Assembly: GCA_030705825.1 (NCBI GenBank)
Contig: JAUZPR010000014.1
Location: forward strand, 1 to 42,016
Direction of reading: 5' to 3'
Source: Bacillota bacterium
GTDB lineage: Bacteria; Bacillota; Clostridia; Acetivibrionales; JANLFN01
DNA length: 42,016 nt
Position numbers and translations under genes: made by a program. The number at the start of each line of letters is the position of its first letter. Within the stretch, counting starts at the first letter, position 1. The notes below the pieces were generated by a model, which was given only the letters and a program-made list of their open reading frames with translations, had not been told where the DNA came from and did no database searches. Of the stretch, positions 1-11,200 are shown one piece after another.

Positions 1-710
1 CTTTGCCCCTTATCCTTTTTTATATTGAGCTTTTCACCGGTAATGCTTTCAATTAGATCCGGGTCTATACATCTGGCATGCTTTATGCCCAGTTCGGATA
101 AGTCTATCTCTTCGGCACAGGTTTCAAGCTGTAGATTATAAGATTCCGCTATTTTTGAAAGGTTTGCCGCAATATATTTCTTCTCCTCCTGCGTTATATC
201 CCTAACCTTCAATTCTTTTAGATTTCTTTCCGCTTTTTTATAAAAATCCAAAAAACTAATAATGCACTTATCGGTATAGCCGCTTAGTTTACTTGCTAAG
301 ATTTCAAAATATTTAATATGGTATTCTATTGATATACTGTCATTTACCAGTATGGGGTCGTATCTCCAGATCACTTTGTTTTTGCCTATTTTAGAAGAGA
401 GCTTTTTAAATGTATCTATGATTTCAGCCTTTTTTGGGACATTTGCCTCTATTCCCGTATCATAGGGATTTAGCGTAAACTGAAAATAATAATTATAGCC
501 GTTGATGATATCCAAATTATCAAGCATCCTTGCAGGATTTTTTGTCCAGAAAACAATACAATCTACAACGTCTCTTTTGAGGCTTAATGTATAGACGCTG
601 TGAAGGTTCATTGGATTCCGGACCATTACGTATCCCTCTTTTATTCTATTAAAGAACCAATCGCTGTAAATGGCGGGAATGTCAGTTCTTCTGCTTGCAC
701 TGATTATCAT
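1..710 (-). CDS. DUF1848 family protein, partial (C-terminus beyond window)
   Basis: Minus-strand ORF open to the window edge, starts MIISASRRTDIPAIYSDWFFNRIKEGYVMVRNP..., the typical DUF1848 N-terminus; GGAGG RBS upstream of the ATG (cat at 708-710). Not in the supplied track because it runs off the edge. Confidence 0.85.
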   Translation of the reverse strand, partial: MIISASRRTDIPAIYSDWFFNRIKEGYVMVRNPMNLHSVYTLSLKRDVVDCIVFWTKNPARMLDNLDIINGYNYYFQFTLNPYDTGIEANVPKKAEIIDTFKKLSSKIGKNKVIWRYDPILVNDSISIEYHIKYFEILASKLSGYTDKCIISFLDFYKKAERNLKELKVRDITQEEKKYIAANLSKIAESYNLQLETCAEEIDLSELGIKHARCIDPDLIESITGEKLNIKKDKGQ

Positions 711-953
711 TGTCAAAACCTCCGGTCAAACAACTGGCATTAACAGGTTGATAATATTAATAATAACCTTATGCATCTGTTTTTTCATCCGGTGTAATAA
801 AAAATTTCCTGACTTCCATTTGTTTTTGTCTTATTTGTTCTAAAAAAGCAAACTTTTGTATTAAATATATATACTTTGATGGTATAATCAGTTTACAGAA
901 TATCTTTAACACTCCATTTTAGCCCTTATTCACGATAGAAAAGGCGGGGTGCA

Positions 954-3900
954 ATGAATAGAAAAATCGACAAAAAGCGTATTTTTATAGTACTGTCAAT
1001 TATTTTGATAACACTGTCTTTTTTTGTTTACATTCTAGGTTTTCCTAATACTGATAAAGGCGGGCTTCGCCCCAAAGACGGGATACTTGATCTTGAAAAC
1101 TGGAGCCCGGATAACGGTATCTTAAGTTTAGCCGGGGGGTGGAATTTTTACTGGAACAGTTTCCTGACTTATCAGAATATCACCAAGGACAATCCCGGGC
1201 TGGATGTAAAGGCTAATATACCGGAGGTCTGGAATAAATATAAAATGAACGGCAAAAATCTGCCCGGTTTTGGCTATGGAACCTATACGATAAAGGTAGT
1301 AAATGCTTCTGTCGGAAAACCGCTGGCTTTAAAAATTCCTATATTAGCTACGGCTTATCAATTATATATCGATGATAATCTTATTTCCTCAAGCGGTAAG
1401 GCCGGCAGGGATAAAGAACATTTTTCACCCGGTTATAAACCACAGGTGGCAGAATTTACACCTGCTAAAGAGAGTTTTGAAATAATTGTTCATGTTGCCA
1501 ATTTTGTTTATGCCCAGGGGGGTATGTGTTATCCGATAAGTATGGGCACGCCCGGGCAAATACAGAGTATGGAAAGGTCTACCGACGACAAGGATTTGAT
1601 ACTATTCGGCGCCCTTATAATAATGGCTTTTTATTATATCAACATTTTCCTGCTTCGCAGGGAGGATAAAAGCAGCCTGTATTTTGCATTGATATGTGTC
1701 ATATTGGCAACTACGACGGCTATATCAGGTGATTATCTTATATACCGCCTTATACCCGGCATTAGCTTCAAGGAAATAATAGCCGTCTATTATATTATTC
1801 TCTGCTGGTTTCCTGTTTGTGCCGCCTTTATTATTGAAGCACTGTTCCCTGAGGATAACTCAAGGAAAGTTCTGAGAGCAGCTTTTGTTTACGCTATTAT
1901 CATGTCTCTGATTATTCTGTTGACTCCTGTTTCCTTCTATTCAGGCTTGGTCTATGTCATTGATGCAGCCGGAATTTTAATCGGAGTGTATTGTATCATT
2001 ACTTTAACCATATCCTTCCTGAGAGAAAGAAAGGATGCTTTGATAGTGTTTCTGGGAGCTTATATCGCCGGTACATGTGCAGTGTATGATATGCTCTTTC
2101 AAAGCAGCACAACTAAACTGGCGTCCCTGGTAATGCTGATAGTTCAGCCCTTCGTACTTGCCAAAAGGTTTTCAGAGGCATATAAAAATGTTAGTTATAT
2201 GTCCCAAAAACTGCTTAAGCTTGACAAGCTGAAGGATGAATTTCTTTCGAACACTTCACATGAGCTTCGAACACCGTTAAATGGAATATTGGGTATTACC
2301 GATGCAATGATCAAGGGAAGCGACGGCCAGTTGAACCAACGCCAAAAGCAGGATCTTTCCCTTATAGCCAGCAGCAGCCGAAGGCTTGCTAATCTGGTCA
2401 ATGATATTCTGGATTATTCAAAACTGAAGGTCGGAGATTTGAAACTGGATATAAGGCCTATACGGATAGAGGGACTAATTTATACTGTTGTAAATGTTTT
2501 AAGGCAGCTGAATACAGAAAAGGACTATGAGATTCTATCTGATATAAGTGGAGAGCTTCCATATGTAATGGCTGATGAAAACAGAGTAATACAGGTTTTG
2601 TACAATCTTTTAGGCAATGCCATAAAATTTACCACGAATGGATATATAAAGGTGACAGCAAGAAAAGCTGGGAAAATGCTTGAAATATGTGTCAGTGATA
2701 CCGGAGAGGGAATACCTGCCGGGAAGTTGGAGGATATATTCAAATCCTTTGAGCAGGTGGATACTTCACTTACCCGTGCCCATGGGGGTACCGGCCTTGG
2801 TCTTCCAATTACAAAACATCTTATAGAATTGCAGGGGGGAAGTATCTGGGTAGAGTCATATCCGGGAAAGGGTTCTAAGTTTTATTTCACACTACCTTTG
2901 GCTGAAAATGTTCCTGTAGTAAATGAACAAGCTGCTTCAGTATCTGAATTGACTGCTGCAAGTGCAGAAGAAATTCCATCGGATGCGGAAACATCTGCTG
3001 AAGGTATCAGGATTCTGTTGGTTGATGATGATGCTGTAAACCTTAAGGCAGAAGCAGCAGTACTAAAACTGGGTGGATATAGTGTAAAAGTAGCAAACAG
3101 CGGTAAAGCGGCGCTGGGGGAGTTGGAGAAAAACACCGGATATGCACTTGTTATATTGGATGTTATGATGCCTGAAATGTCCGGTTATGAAGTATGCAGA
3201 AAATTCAGGGACATAAAGCCTGCTTTTGATCTCCCGGTACTAATGCTGACTGCCAAGGCCTCAACACAGGACATTGTTTTAGGTTTTGAAGCCGGAGCCA
3301 ATGATTATCTGCCCAAGCCCTTTGAGCCTGAAGAACTGTTGGCCAGAGTAAGAACACTGGTCAACCTCAAATTGTCGGTTGATAAGGCAATGGCTGCCGA
3401 GGTGGCATTTTTACAGGCACAGATAAAACCGCACTTCCTGTTTAATACCCTGAATACCATATCCTCCTTCTGTGATAGTGACCCTGCCCGTGCGCAAGTC
3501 CTTATTGACGAATTTTCAAATTATCTAAGGCACTGCTTTGATTTTAAGAGCCTTGAATCCTTTGGCTCATTGGAAAACGAACTGAATCTGGTCAGGTCCT
3601 ATGTCGAAATACAGAAAGCTCGCTTTGGGGAACAGCTACAGGTAGTGTTTGATATAGAAGGCAGGGTAAATGCCAGGCTGCCGCTGCTTTCAATACAGCC
3701 TCTTGTAGAAAATGCAGTTAACCACGGATTGCGGAAAAAAGGCGGTAAAGGGATCATTACCATATCCGTAAGGAAGTTTTCCGGGGAAGTGCAAATTTCC
3801 GTAAAGGATGACGGTCAGGGTATTGAACCTGAAAAGCTGGAACATCTGCTGGAAGAAGAATCGGGCCGGGGTATAGGCTTATGGAATATAAACAGGAGAC

Positions 3901-3998
3901 TTAAAGGAATATATGGAAAAGGTTTAATTATAGAAAGCTCGCCAGGAAAGGGTATCAAAGTAACCTTTTCAATTCCGCAGGGGGGTGATTTGAATTGA
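954..3998 (+). CDS. Hybrid sensor histidine kinase: 7TMR-DISM-like N-terminus, HisKA/HATPase, receiver domain, then second LytS-type kinase module
   Basis: Multiple TM segments; H-box SHELRTPLNGILG, N/G boxes (DTGEGIP, GGTGLGLPI); receiver LLVDDDAVNLK...VILDVMMPEMSGYE...LTAKA..PKPF; then QAQIKPHFLFNTLNTISSFC and NAVNHGLRKK...GRGIGLWNINRRL. Confidence 0.92.
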   Translation: MNRKIDKKRIFIVLSIILITLSFFVYILGFPNTDKGGLRPKDGILDLENWSPDNGILSLAGGWNFYWNSFLTYQNITKDNPGLDVKANIPEVWNKYKMNGKNLPGFGYGTYTIKVVNASVGKPLALKIPILATAYQLYIDDNLISSSGKAGRDKEHFSPGYKPQVAEFTPAKESFEIIVHVANFVYAQGGMCYPISMGTPGQIQSMERSTDDKDLILFGALIIMAFYYINIFLLRREDKSSLYFALICVILATTTAISGDYLIYRLIPGISFKEIIAVYYIILCWFPVCAAFIIEALFPEDNSRKVLRAAFVYAIIMSLIILLTPVSFYSGLVYVIDAAGILIGVYCIITLTISFLRERKDALIVFLGAYIAGTCAVYDMLFQSSTTKLASLVMLIVQPFVLAKRFSEAYKNVSYMSQKLLKLDKLKDEFLSNTSHELRTPLNGILGITDAMIKGSDGQLNQRQKQDLSLIASSSRRLANLVNDILDYSKLKVGDLKLDIRPIRIEGLIYTVVNVLRQLNTEKDYEILSDISGELPYVMADENRVIQVLYNLLGNAIKFTTNGYIKVTARKAGKMLEICVSDTGEGIPAGKLEDIFKSFEQVDTSLTRAHGGTGLGLPITKHLIELQGGSIWVESYPGKGSKFYFTLPLAENVPVVNEQAASVSELTAASAEEIPSDAETSAEGIRILLVDDDAVNLKAEAAVLKLGGYSVKVANSGKAALGELEKNTGYALVILDVMMPEMSGYEVCRKFRDIKPAFDLPVLMLTAKASTQDIVLGFEAGANDYLPKPFEPEELLARVRTLVNLKLSVDKAMAAEVAFLQAQIKPHFLFNTLNTISSFCDSDPARAQVLIDEFSNYLRHCFDFKSLESFGSLENELNLVRSYVEIQKARFGEQLQVVFDIEGRVNARLPLLSIQPLVENAVNHGLRKKGGKGIITISVRKFSGEVQISVKDDGQGIEPEKLEHLLEEESGRGIGLWNINRRLKGIYGKGLIIESSPGKGIKVTFSIPQGGDLN

Positions 3999-5089
3999 TA
4001 AGGGTTATTGTTATTGACGATGAACTTCCCTCTCTGAACAGGCTTAAGAAGCAGCTTGAAGACAGCGGAAAGGTTAAGGTTCAAGGTTCATTCACCGGAC
4101 CTTTGGAGGCCCTCGCATATCTTGGAGAAAACAAGGTGGACGCGGTATTTCTGGATATAGAGATGCCGGATATTGACGGGATAGAGCTTGCAAGCCGCAC
4201 CCTGGACCTGCAAGGAAACATAGCAATTGTCTTTGTGACAGCCTACAACCAGTATGCAGTTGAAGCCTTCCGGCTTAATGCGCTGGATTATCTTTTAAAG
4301 CCAGTATCTCAGGAGAGATTGCAGGAAACGCTATGCAGAATAATTGATGAAAGGGGCATTACTTTAGACAACAAAGGACTTAGCATATCGTGTTTCGGGA
4401 AATTCTGTGTAAAAGCCGGTGGTAAGGAAGTCAAGTTCCGTACTGAAAAGGCGGAAGAACTTTTGGCTTATCTTATTAACAGCAGAGGTGTTTATTTAAG
4501 CCGGAACAATATAATAGACTGCCTTTGGGAAGATTTTGAAGGCGACAGGGCTGTTGTCCATTTCAACACTACTCTTCACAATATAAAAAGGGCGTTGCTT
4601 CCATATGACGTCAGGATTTCCATCCAGTACGATCGGGGTAATTATCGGATGGATAGTGAAGGAATAAACTGCGACTATTTAAAATTTTGTAATTTTATAG
4701 AACATAACCCTAAGGCTGATTCGGATAACATTATGAATTATGAAGAAACAGCTTCACTATATACGGGAGAATACCTTTCAGGCTGGAGTTCTATCTGGGC
4801 TGGAGGAAAAAGGATTATGCTTGAAGAGCAGTTTATCCTACTTATGCTTGAACTGGCGCGGTATCATAGGAGTATCAGCAACTATCAAAAGGCGTTGGAA
4901 TGGTTAAAAAAAGGATTTCTGTATGAACCTCTCCACCGGGAATTGAACTACAGGCTCATAGAAACGTTACTGCTAATAAATGAGCGAAGTATTGCCATCA
5001 AATACTACGAGCTATATAAGGACAGCCTTGCCAAAAAGCTGAAGACAGAGCCGGATGCTGCTTTTAAACAGCTCTTGGAAAAGGTGTGA
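3995..5089 (+). CDS. Response regulator with SARP/BTAD-type transcriptional activator domain
   Basis: Receiver MIRVIVIDDELPS...VFLDIEMPDIDG...FVTAYNQYAVEAF..DYLLKPV, then winged-helix region and BTAD-like C-terminus (YTGEYLSGW...LARYH...ALEWLKKGFLYEPLHRELNYRLIETL). Overlaps the upstream kinase by 4 nt (TTG start). Confidence 0.88.
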   Translation: MIRVIVIDDELPSLNRLKKQLEDSGKVKVQGSFTGPLEALAYLGENKVDAVFLDIEMPDIDGIELASRTLDLQGNIAIVFVTAYNQYAVEAFRLNALDYLLKPVSQERLQETLCRIIDERGITLDNKGLSISCFGKFCVKAGGKEVKFRTEKAEELLAYLINSRGVYLSRNNIIDCLWEDFEGDRAVVHFNTTLHNIKRALLPYDVRISIQYDRGNYRMDSEGINCDYLKFCNFIEHNPKADSDNIMNYEETASLYTGEYLSGWSSIWAGGKRIMLEEQFILLMLELARYHRSISNYQKALEWLKKGFLYEPLHRELNYRLIETLLLINERSIAIKYYELYKDSLAKKLKTEPDAAFKQLLEKV

Positions 5090-5111
5090 TAGGAAACATA
5101 AAATCAATCTG

Positions 5112-5162
5112 GCTAAAAAAGCACATGAATACTCATAAAAAGGTTTTATGTGCTTTTTTATG
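5112..5162 (+). terminator. Intrinsic terminator after response regulator
   Basis: AAAAAGCACAT...ATGTGCTTTTTTA stem-loop with T-run. Confidence 0.75.
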
Positions 5163-5231
5163 TCCTGTTCAGTGACGGTTCAGTGGCTGGATATAAAATA
5201 ATATGAAGAATATAAACTTTTTATCTTATAT

Positions 5232-8200
5232 ATGCTCGAAAAAAGTATTACAAGAACGGGGGAAACTGATTTGAAAAAGGCAGTAAAAAAGATATTTTCT
5301 CTTATTTTAACAGCAGCTATAATTGTCAGCCTGTTTCCTGTATTGGCCACACCGGTGTATGCTAACAGTCTGACCGTATCCAATTTAAACGACAGCGGTT
5401 CCGGCTCACTGCGTGATGTTATCACCAATGCTGCAGCGGGGGATGTAATAGGCTTTCAAAGCGGCTTGAACGGTACTATTGTACTTTCAAGCCAATTGAT
5501 TATTAATAAGGATCTGACCATTAAAGGACCGGGAGCCGCAAACCTTACAATAAGCGGCAACAATCAATGCCGCGCCTTTTTGGTTACAGGTGGTAATGTG
5601 TTCATATCTGATCTCACAATAGCCAATGGTAAAGCCGTTGGTAACAGCGGAGGTACAGGAGGAGACGGTCACTACGGGGGCGGTGGCGGCGGAGGTGGCT
5701 CTGCAGGCGGAGGCGGCGGCTTACTGATAAAGGGCGGTATGGCAATCATTTCAAGCGTTACGTTTTCCGGTAATACGGCTGTTGGCGGTACGGGCGGCAC
5801 AGGCGGCTATGCATACCTGACCGGCGGCGATGGACCTGGCGGTGCGGGTGGTGCCAGTGATTTGCTCGATGGCTCGAAAGGCGGCGAGGCCGATTTTATA
5901 GGCAACGGCGGGCCTTACCAGCATGACGGCTTCAGGTATGGTGGAGGCGGAGGCGGCTATGGCGGTTATAGCGGTTACCCATCAGGCTCCAGCGGCGGTG
6001 ACGGTGGGGCGTATATCCAACAATCAGGCGGTCTCGGCGGTCATGGTGGGGCTTATTACCTTAGTGCCGGAGATGTCAAGTCGGGTGTGCTTGGCGGAAA
6101 CGGAGGATATGGTGGTAACGGCTTGGGCGGAGCAGCCTGCCTGATGTCCGGATCACTTAAAATGGGTAACTGTACATTTTCCGGCAACAGTGCTACCGGT
6201 GGGACCGGAGGCCAGGGCGGACGAAGTAATTTTGGTTTTGTTGAAATTGTATTTGGTGATGGAAAGCCCTCCATGTCCGGCTACTATTATGGCGGTACAG
6301 GCGGCGGCGGAGGCGAAGGTATGGGTGGAGCCGTTTATGTCAGTGAATATTCGGATTCCAGTTCAATAGAGAATTGTACGTTCAGCGGCAATAGTGCCAA
6401 CGGGGGTACAGGTGGTGCACCGGCTGATGGAATAACCGATAGTCTTGGTTTTGAGGACTTTAGCAAAGCCGGGCCTCCAAGTATGGGCGGTTCAATAGGA
6501 GGCAGCTTTTGTGCCGATATTTGCAGTTACGCTTCAAGAAGTACAGGCATCAGAAATTTAAAAGGTACCGGAAACAACACTACTAACGGTACTTATGAAA
6601 TCCCAGGCCCTAATGCAGGAGAAAGCAGAGTGACCACCAGTACTTACAGTTTGACGGCTGATGGCACATCAACTGCAACTATTTATGTAAATCTTTGTGA
6701 TGCCGGCAGGTTACCGATATTTGGGGATCCTCTGGTTTTGGAGCAGAACACAGGGAATTCCGTAATATCTCCGACAGGTGCAACTACCGACATAAACGGA
6801 AATGCAACTTTTACAGTAAAATGTGCAACTCCGGGATCGGAAACTTATACTGTCAGGGATACAGCATACAATATGACAGTAGGGCAGGTCACACTTGATT
6901 ATCTGCCTCCAGCTCCGTATAAATGCACGGTTGCAGCAAATCCTTCAAGTGTTACGGCAAATGGCTCCGATAGTTCAACTATTTCTGTAACTCTGAAGGA
7001 TGAAAATGGTTGTATAGTAAGAGGTAAAACGGTTGTACTGGATCAGGGCAGCGGGAATTCGAATATTTCTCCGGCAAGTGGCATAACAGACGGCAATGGA
7101 ACGGCTAAATTTACCATAACTGATGCAAACGTTGAAAAAGTTACATATACCGCAACCGATACAACTGATAATGTTACGGTTGTACAAACAGCTTCTGTTG
7201 ATTTCACAATCGGTTTGCCCGATGCCGGGAAATCTGTGGTAACAGCCGGTAAGACCAGTGCAGCAGCTAACGGTACCGACAGTTCAAATATCACAGTTGT
7301 GTTGAAGGATCCTATCGGTCATCCGGTAAGCGGCAAGACGGTAACTCTGGACCAGGGAGCAGGACATTCCCGGATTTCACCGGCTGCTGCTGTTACAGAC
7401 ATCAGCGGAACTGCCATTTTTACAGTAACCGATACCTATGCCGAAAAAGTGACATATACGGCTAAAGACACGACCGACAACAACATAACGTTAACGAATA
7501 ACGTTTCCATAACTTATAATCAATCAGATTGGATCGTTAATACATTAAATGATGATGGTAGCCTGGGGACATTGCGTTACGCAATAGATAACGCACCTCC
7601 CGGAACCACCATTAATTTTGACAGCGGGTTAAACGGGAAAATCACGTTATCAGGCCAGCTGCCTGTAATAAATAAAAACCTGACAATTGACGGTACAGGC
7701 GCAAGTATAACCATAAGCGGAAACAATTACCGCGTCTTTAAAGTGGATGGAGGTACTGTATCTCTAAAGAACCTTACCATAGCAGATGGGAGAGCTGTTG
7801 GGGGAGATGGCTATGGGGGCGGCTTATGGGTCACAAACGGAACAGTATCGGTAAATAATATTACCTTCAATAATAACGGAGCCTGCGGCGCAGGAGGTAG
7901 CAACAATTTTTATGGCAGCGGCGCTAACGGTTACAGCGGCTTTGGCGGTGCTGTTGCGGTTAGCGGAGGCATATTGACAATAACAGGCAGTGAATTTGAC
8001 AGCAACTTTGCCAACGGCGGCGGTGGCGGCGGTTCTTATGGCGGTTATGAATACACTGGCGGTAATGGCGGTAACGGCAACGGCGGGGGAATTTATGTCA
8101 GTTCCGGTACTGTTACCATAAGCAGCTGCAATTTTGACAACAACAGCGCTAACGGGAGCAATGGTGGGACAGGCTATACCGGAGGTAACGGTGGCAGCAG

Positions 8201-11200
8201 CTTTGGCGGTGCTGTTGCAATGAGCAGCGGTTCATTGACTATCAATGACACCCAATTCAACGGCAACAGTGTAAACGCAGGTAACGGAGCTTCCGGCGTT
8301 AATAACGGCAGCGGAGGCAGCGGCAGCTATAAGGATATATATATTAAGAACGGTATAGTAAGTGTAAATAACTCAACTTTTGATCCTGGAGATAATATAT
8401 ATTTAAATCCGGCTAAGGCCGATGCCGGAACATCAATCATTACAGCAGGACCTGACAATACACCTGCCGATGGTACCGCAGCTATTACCATTAAGGTTAC
8501 CCTTAAGGATGCCAACGGCGGGCAGCTGGGAAACGGCAAGACTGTGACTCTGAAATCCAGCAGCAATGGTTCAAATATAGTACCGGTAAACAACGGTCTT
8601 ACCGACAGCAGCGGCACGGCTACCTTTACAGCGACTGAAACCAATAGCGGAGCAGTCACCTACACAGCTGTAGATACTACAGACAATGTGACGTTAAGCC
8701 AGACAGCTGCCGTTACTTTTAAATCATTTGATTGGATGGTTACCAGCACAAACGACAGCGGCTTTGGAACATTACGTTATGCTGTACAAAATGCGCCGTC
8801 AGGAGCCACAATAACCTTTGACGATGGACTTTCTGGCCCTATTATACTGCAAAGTCCTCTGTCTGCAATAAATAAGGATCTGACCATAGACGGTACAGGT
8901 GCTGATGTTACTATTAGCGGTAATTCCAATCGTGTATTCGAAGTGGATGGAGGATCAGTGACTATCAAGAACCTTACTATAGCAAACAGCGCTGCTTATG
9001 GAAGCGGCGGGTCTCCCACTGTAAACGGAGGAGACGCTAAAGGCGGTGGGATACTGATAATGGATGGTACTGTATCCATAAAGAATGTTATTTTCAATAA
9101 CAATATAGCGTCAGGCGGTAGTGGTGTATGGGATCAATGGCGGTATGCCGATGGAGGCAGTGCCTACGGTGGAGCTATTTTTATAAATAACGGATCACTT
9201 ACCATAACAAACAGCCAGTTTATAAACTGCAGCGCCAACGGCGGAAATGGTGGCATAGCACAATCTCCACATAGTTATGATAGAGGCGGCAGAGGCGGCA
9301 GCGGTTATGGAGGTGCTATTTATAACAATTCAGGATCGCTGACCATAACAGACAGCCAGTTTAATGGAGATAATACAGTCGGAGGCAAAAGGGGTGCCGA
9401 TCCAGGCAGTAACGGAGGGGGCTATGGTACGGACATTTACAACCAAAGCGGTGTAATAACTCTGAGCAATGTAACCTTGGACCCAGGTAGCAGTTATTAT
9501 AACGAATCTCCAGCTGATGCCGGACATTCAACAGTCACAGCCGGTCCGTCCGGGGTTTTATCTGATGGAGCAGCATCTTCTTCTGTCATAGTTACAATAA
9601 AAGATTCCAATGGAAGTCCGTTGGCCGGAAAGTCAGTAACCCTAAGCCAGGGAACTGGGAGTTCGAGCATTATGCCTTCTACTGAGGCTATTACCGATAT
9701 CAGTGGAAGAGTGATCTTTACTGTGTCTGATACCAAAGCCGAGAAGGTATCCTATACAGCAATGGACACAACAGACAACTTTACTGTAACCCAGACGGCT
9801 ACAGTTACCTTCCTGCCACCAGACGCTGAGCAATCTGCTATCACAGCCAGCCAGACAAGTGTGACGGCAGACGGATGTGATAAATCAACCATTACGGTTA
9901 CTTTGAAGTATTCCGATGGAACTCCGGCAGCCGGTAAAAAAGTGATGTTGAGCCAGGGTGCCGGTAGTTCGAATATTTCACCTTCTGCAGGGGCTATTAC
10001 AGACAATAACGGAACAGCAATCCTTACGGTGACTGATGCCAAAGCTGAGCAGGTGACTTATACAGCTGTTGATTCAACCGATGATATAAAGGTGACCCAG
10101 CAAGTTGCTGTAACATTTAACGCATATGACTGGGTAGTATCCGGCCTAAGTGATGACAATACTCCAGGAACGCTGCGTTATGCCGTGCAGTATGCACCTA
10201 CAGGGACTGAGATTACCTTTAAGGCCGACCTTAAAGGAACTATAACGCTTGAAAGCCCGCTGCCTGTAATTAATAAGGATCTGACAATTGATGCTTCGGG
10301 TGCTTCTGTGACCATAAACGGTGACAATAAGTACCGTGTCTTTGAGGTAGACAGCGGAACTGTTTGTATAAAGGGCATCACCGTAGCTAATGGTAAAGCT
10401 GTAGGCAGCGATGGTTCGAAAGGATTGGACAGTACTAGTTATGCTTATAATGGAGACAACGGTATTGCCTGCGGCGGAGGCGGACTGCTCATTACCGATG
10501 GTACAGTGTCTATTGATAATGTTATTTTCAAGGACAATAGTGCAATTGGGGGCAGCGGCGGTAACGGAGGAAACGGCGATGTAAACGGCGGTAACGGGGG
10601 CAGTGGCGGCGACAGCAATGGGGGAGCTGTTTTTGTTGACTCCGGTTCGCTAAGTATCACTAACAGTACGTTTACCGGCAATAAAAGTATTGGAGGTGCC
10701 GGGGGAGACGGCGGCTACGGTAATGTTTACTATGGCGGTAAGGGCGGCAACGGCGGTAACGGTTATGGAGGTGCAATTTTTGTGGGTTCCGGATCGTTGA
10801 CCATTACGAACAGTACTTTTGACACTAATACTGTGACTGGCGGAAGTAATGGCAAGGGCGGCAACGGCTGCAGAATCCTTTGTAACGGAAGTAACGGAAA
10901 CCCGGGCAATGCAGTTGCTTTGGATTTATATAGCAAGGAAGGTATAGTTATAATAAACAATGTAACTTTCGAGCCTGGAAACAATAGCTTTTATAACTCT
11001 TGTCCCGGCAATTCCGGACAGTCCACAATTACATCCGGTAAAGCAAGTGTACTGTCGGATGGAGTCAATTCCTCTACTATTACAGTTATAATCAAAGACG
11101 CTAACGGATGCCCAGTACCCGGCAGGTCAGTGACTCTAAGCCAGGGAACCGGAAGTTCTGGCATTTCACCTTCTGATACTGCTTTTACAGATATTTGTGG

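Noticed and set aside
5640-6560. Gly-rich region as a mycobacterial PE-PGRS-type protein
   Set aside because: No PE domain; the Gly-rich loops sit in a beta-helix/Pmp-like pattern with signal peptide and SLH anchoring.
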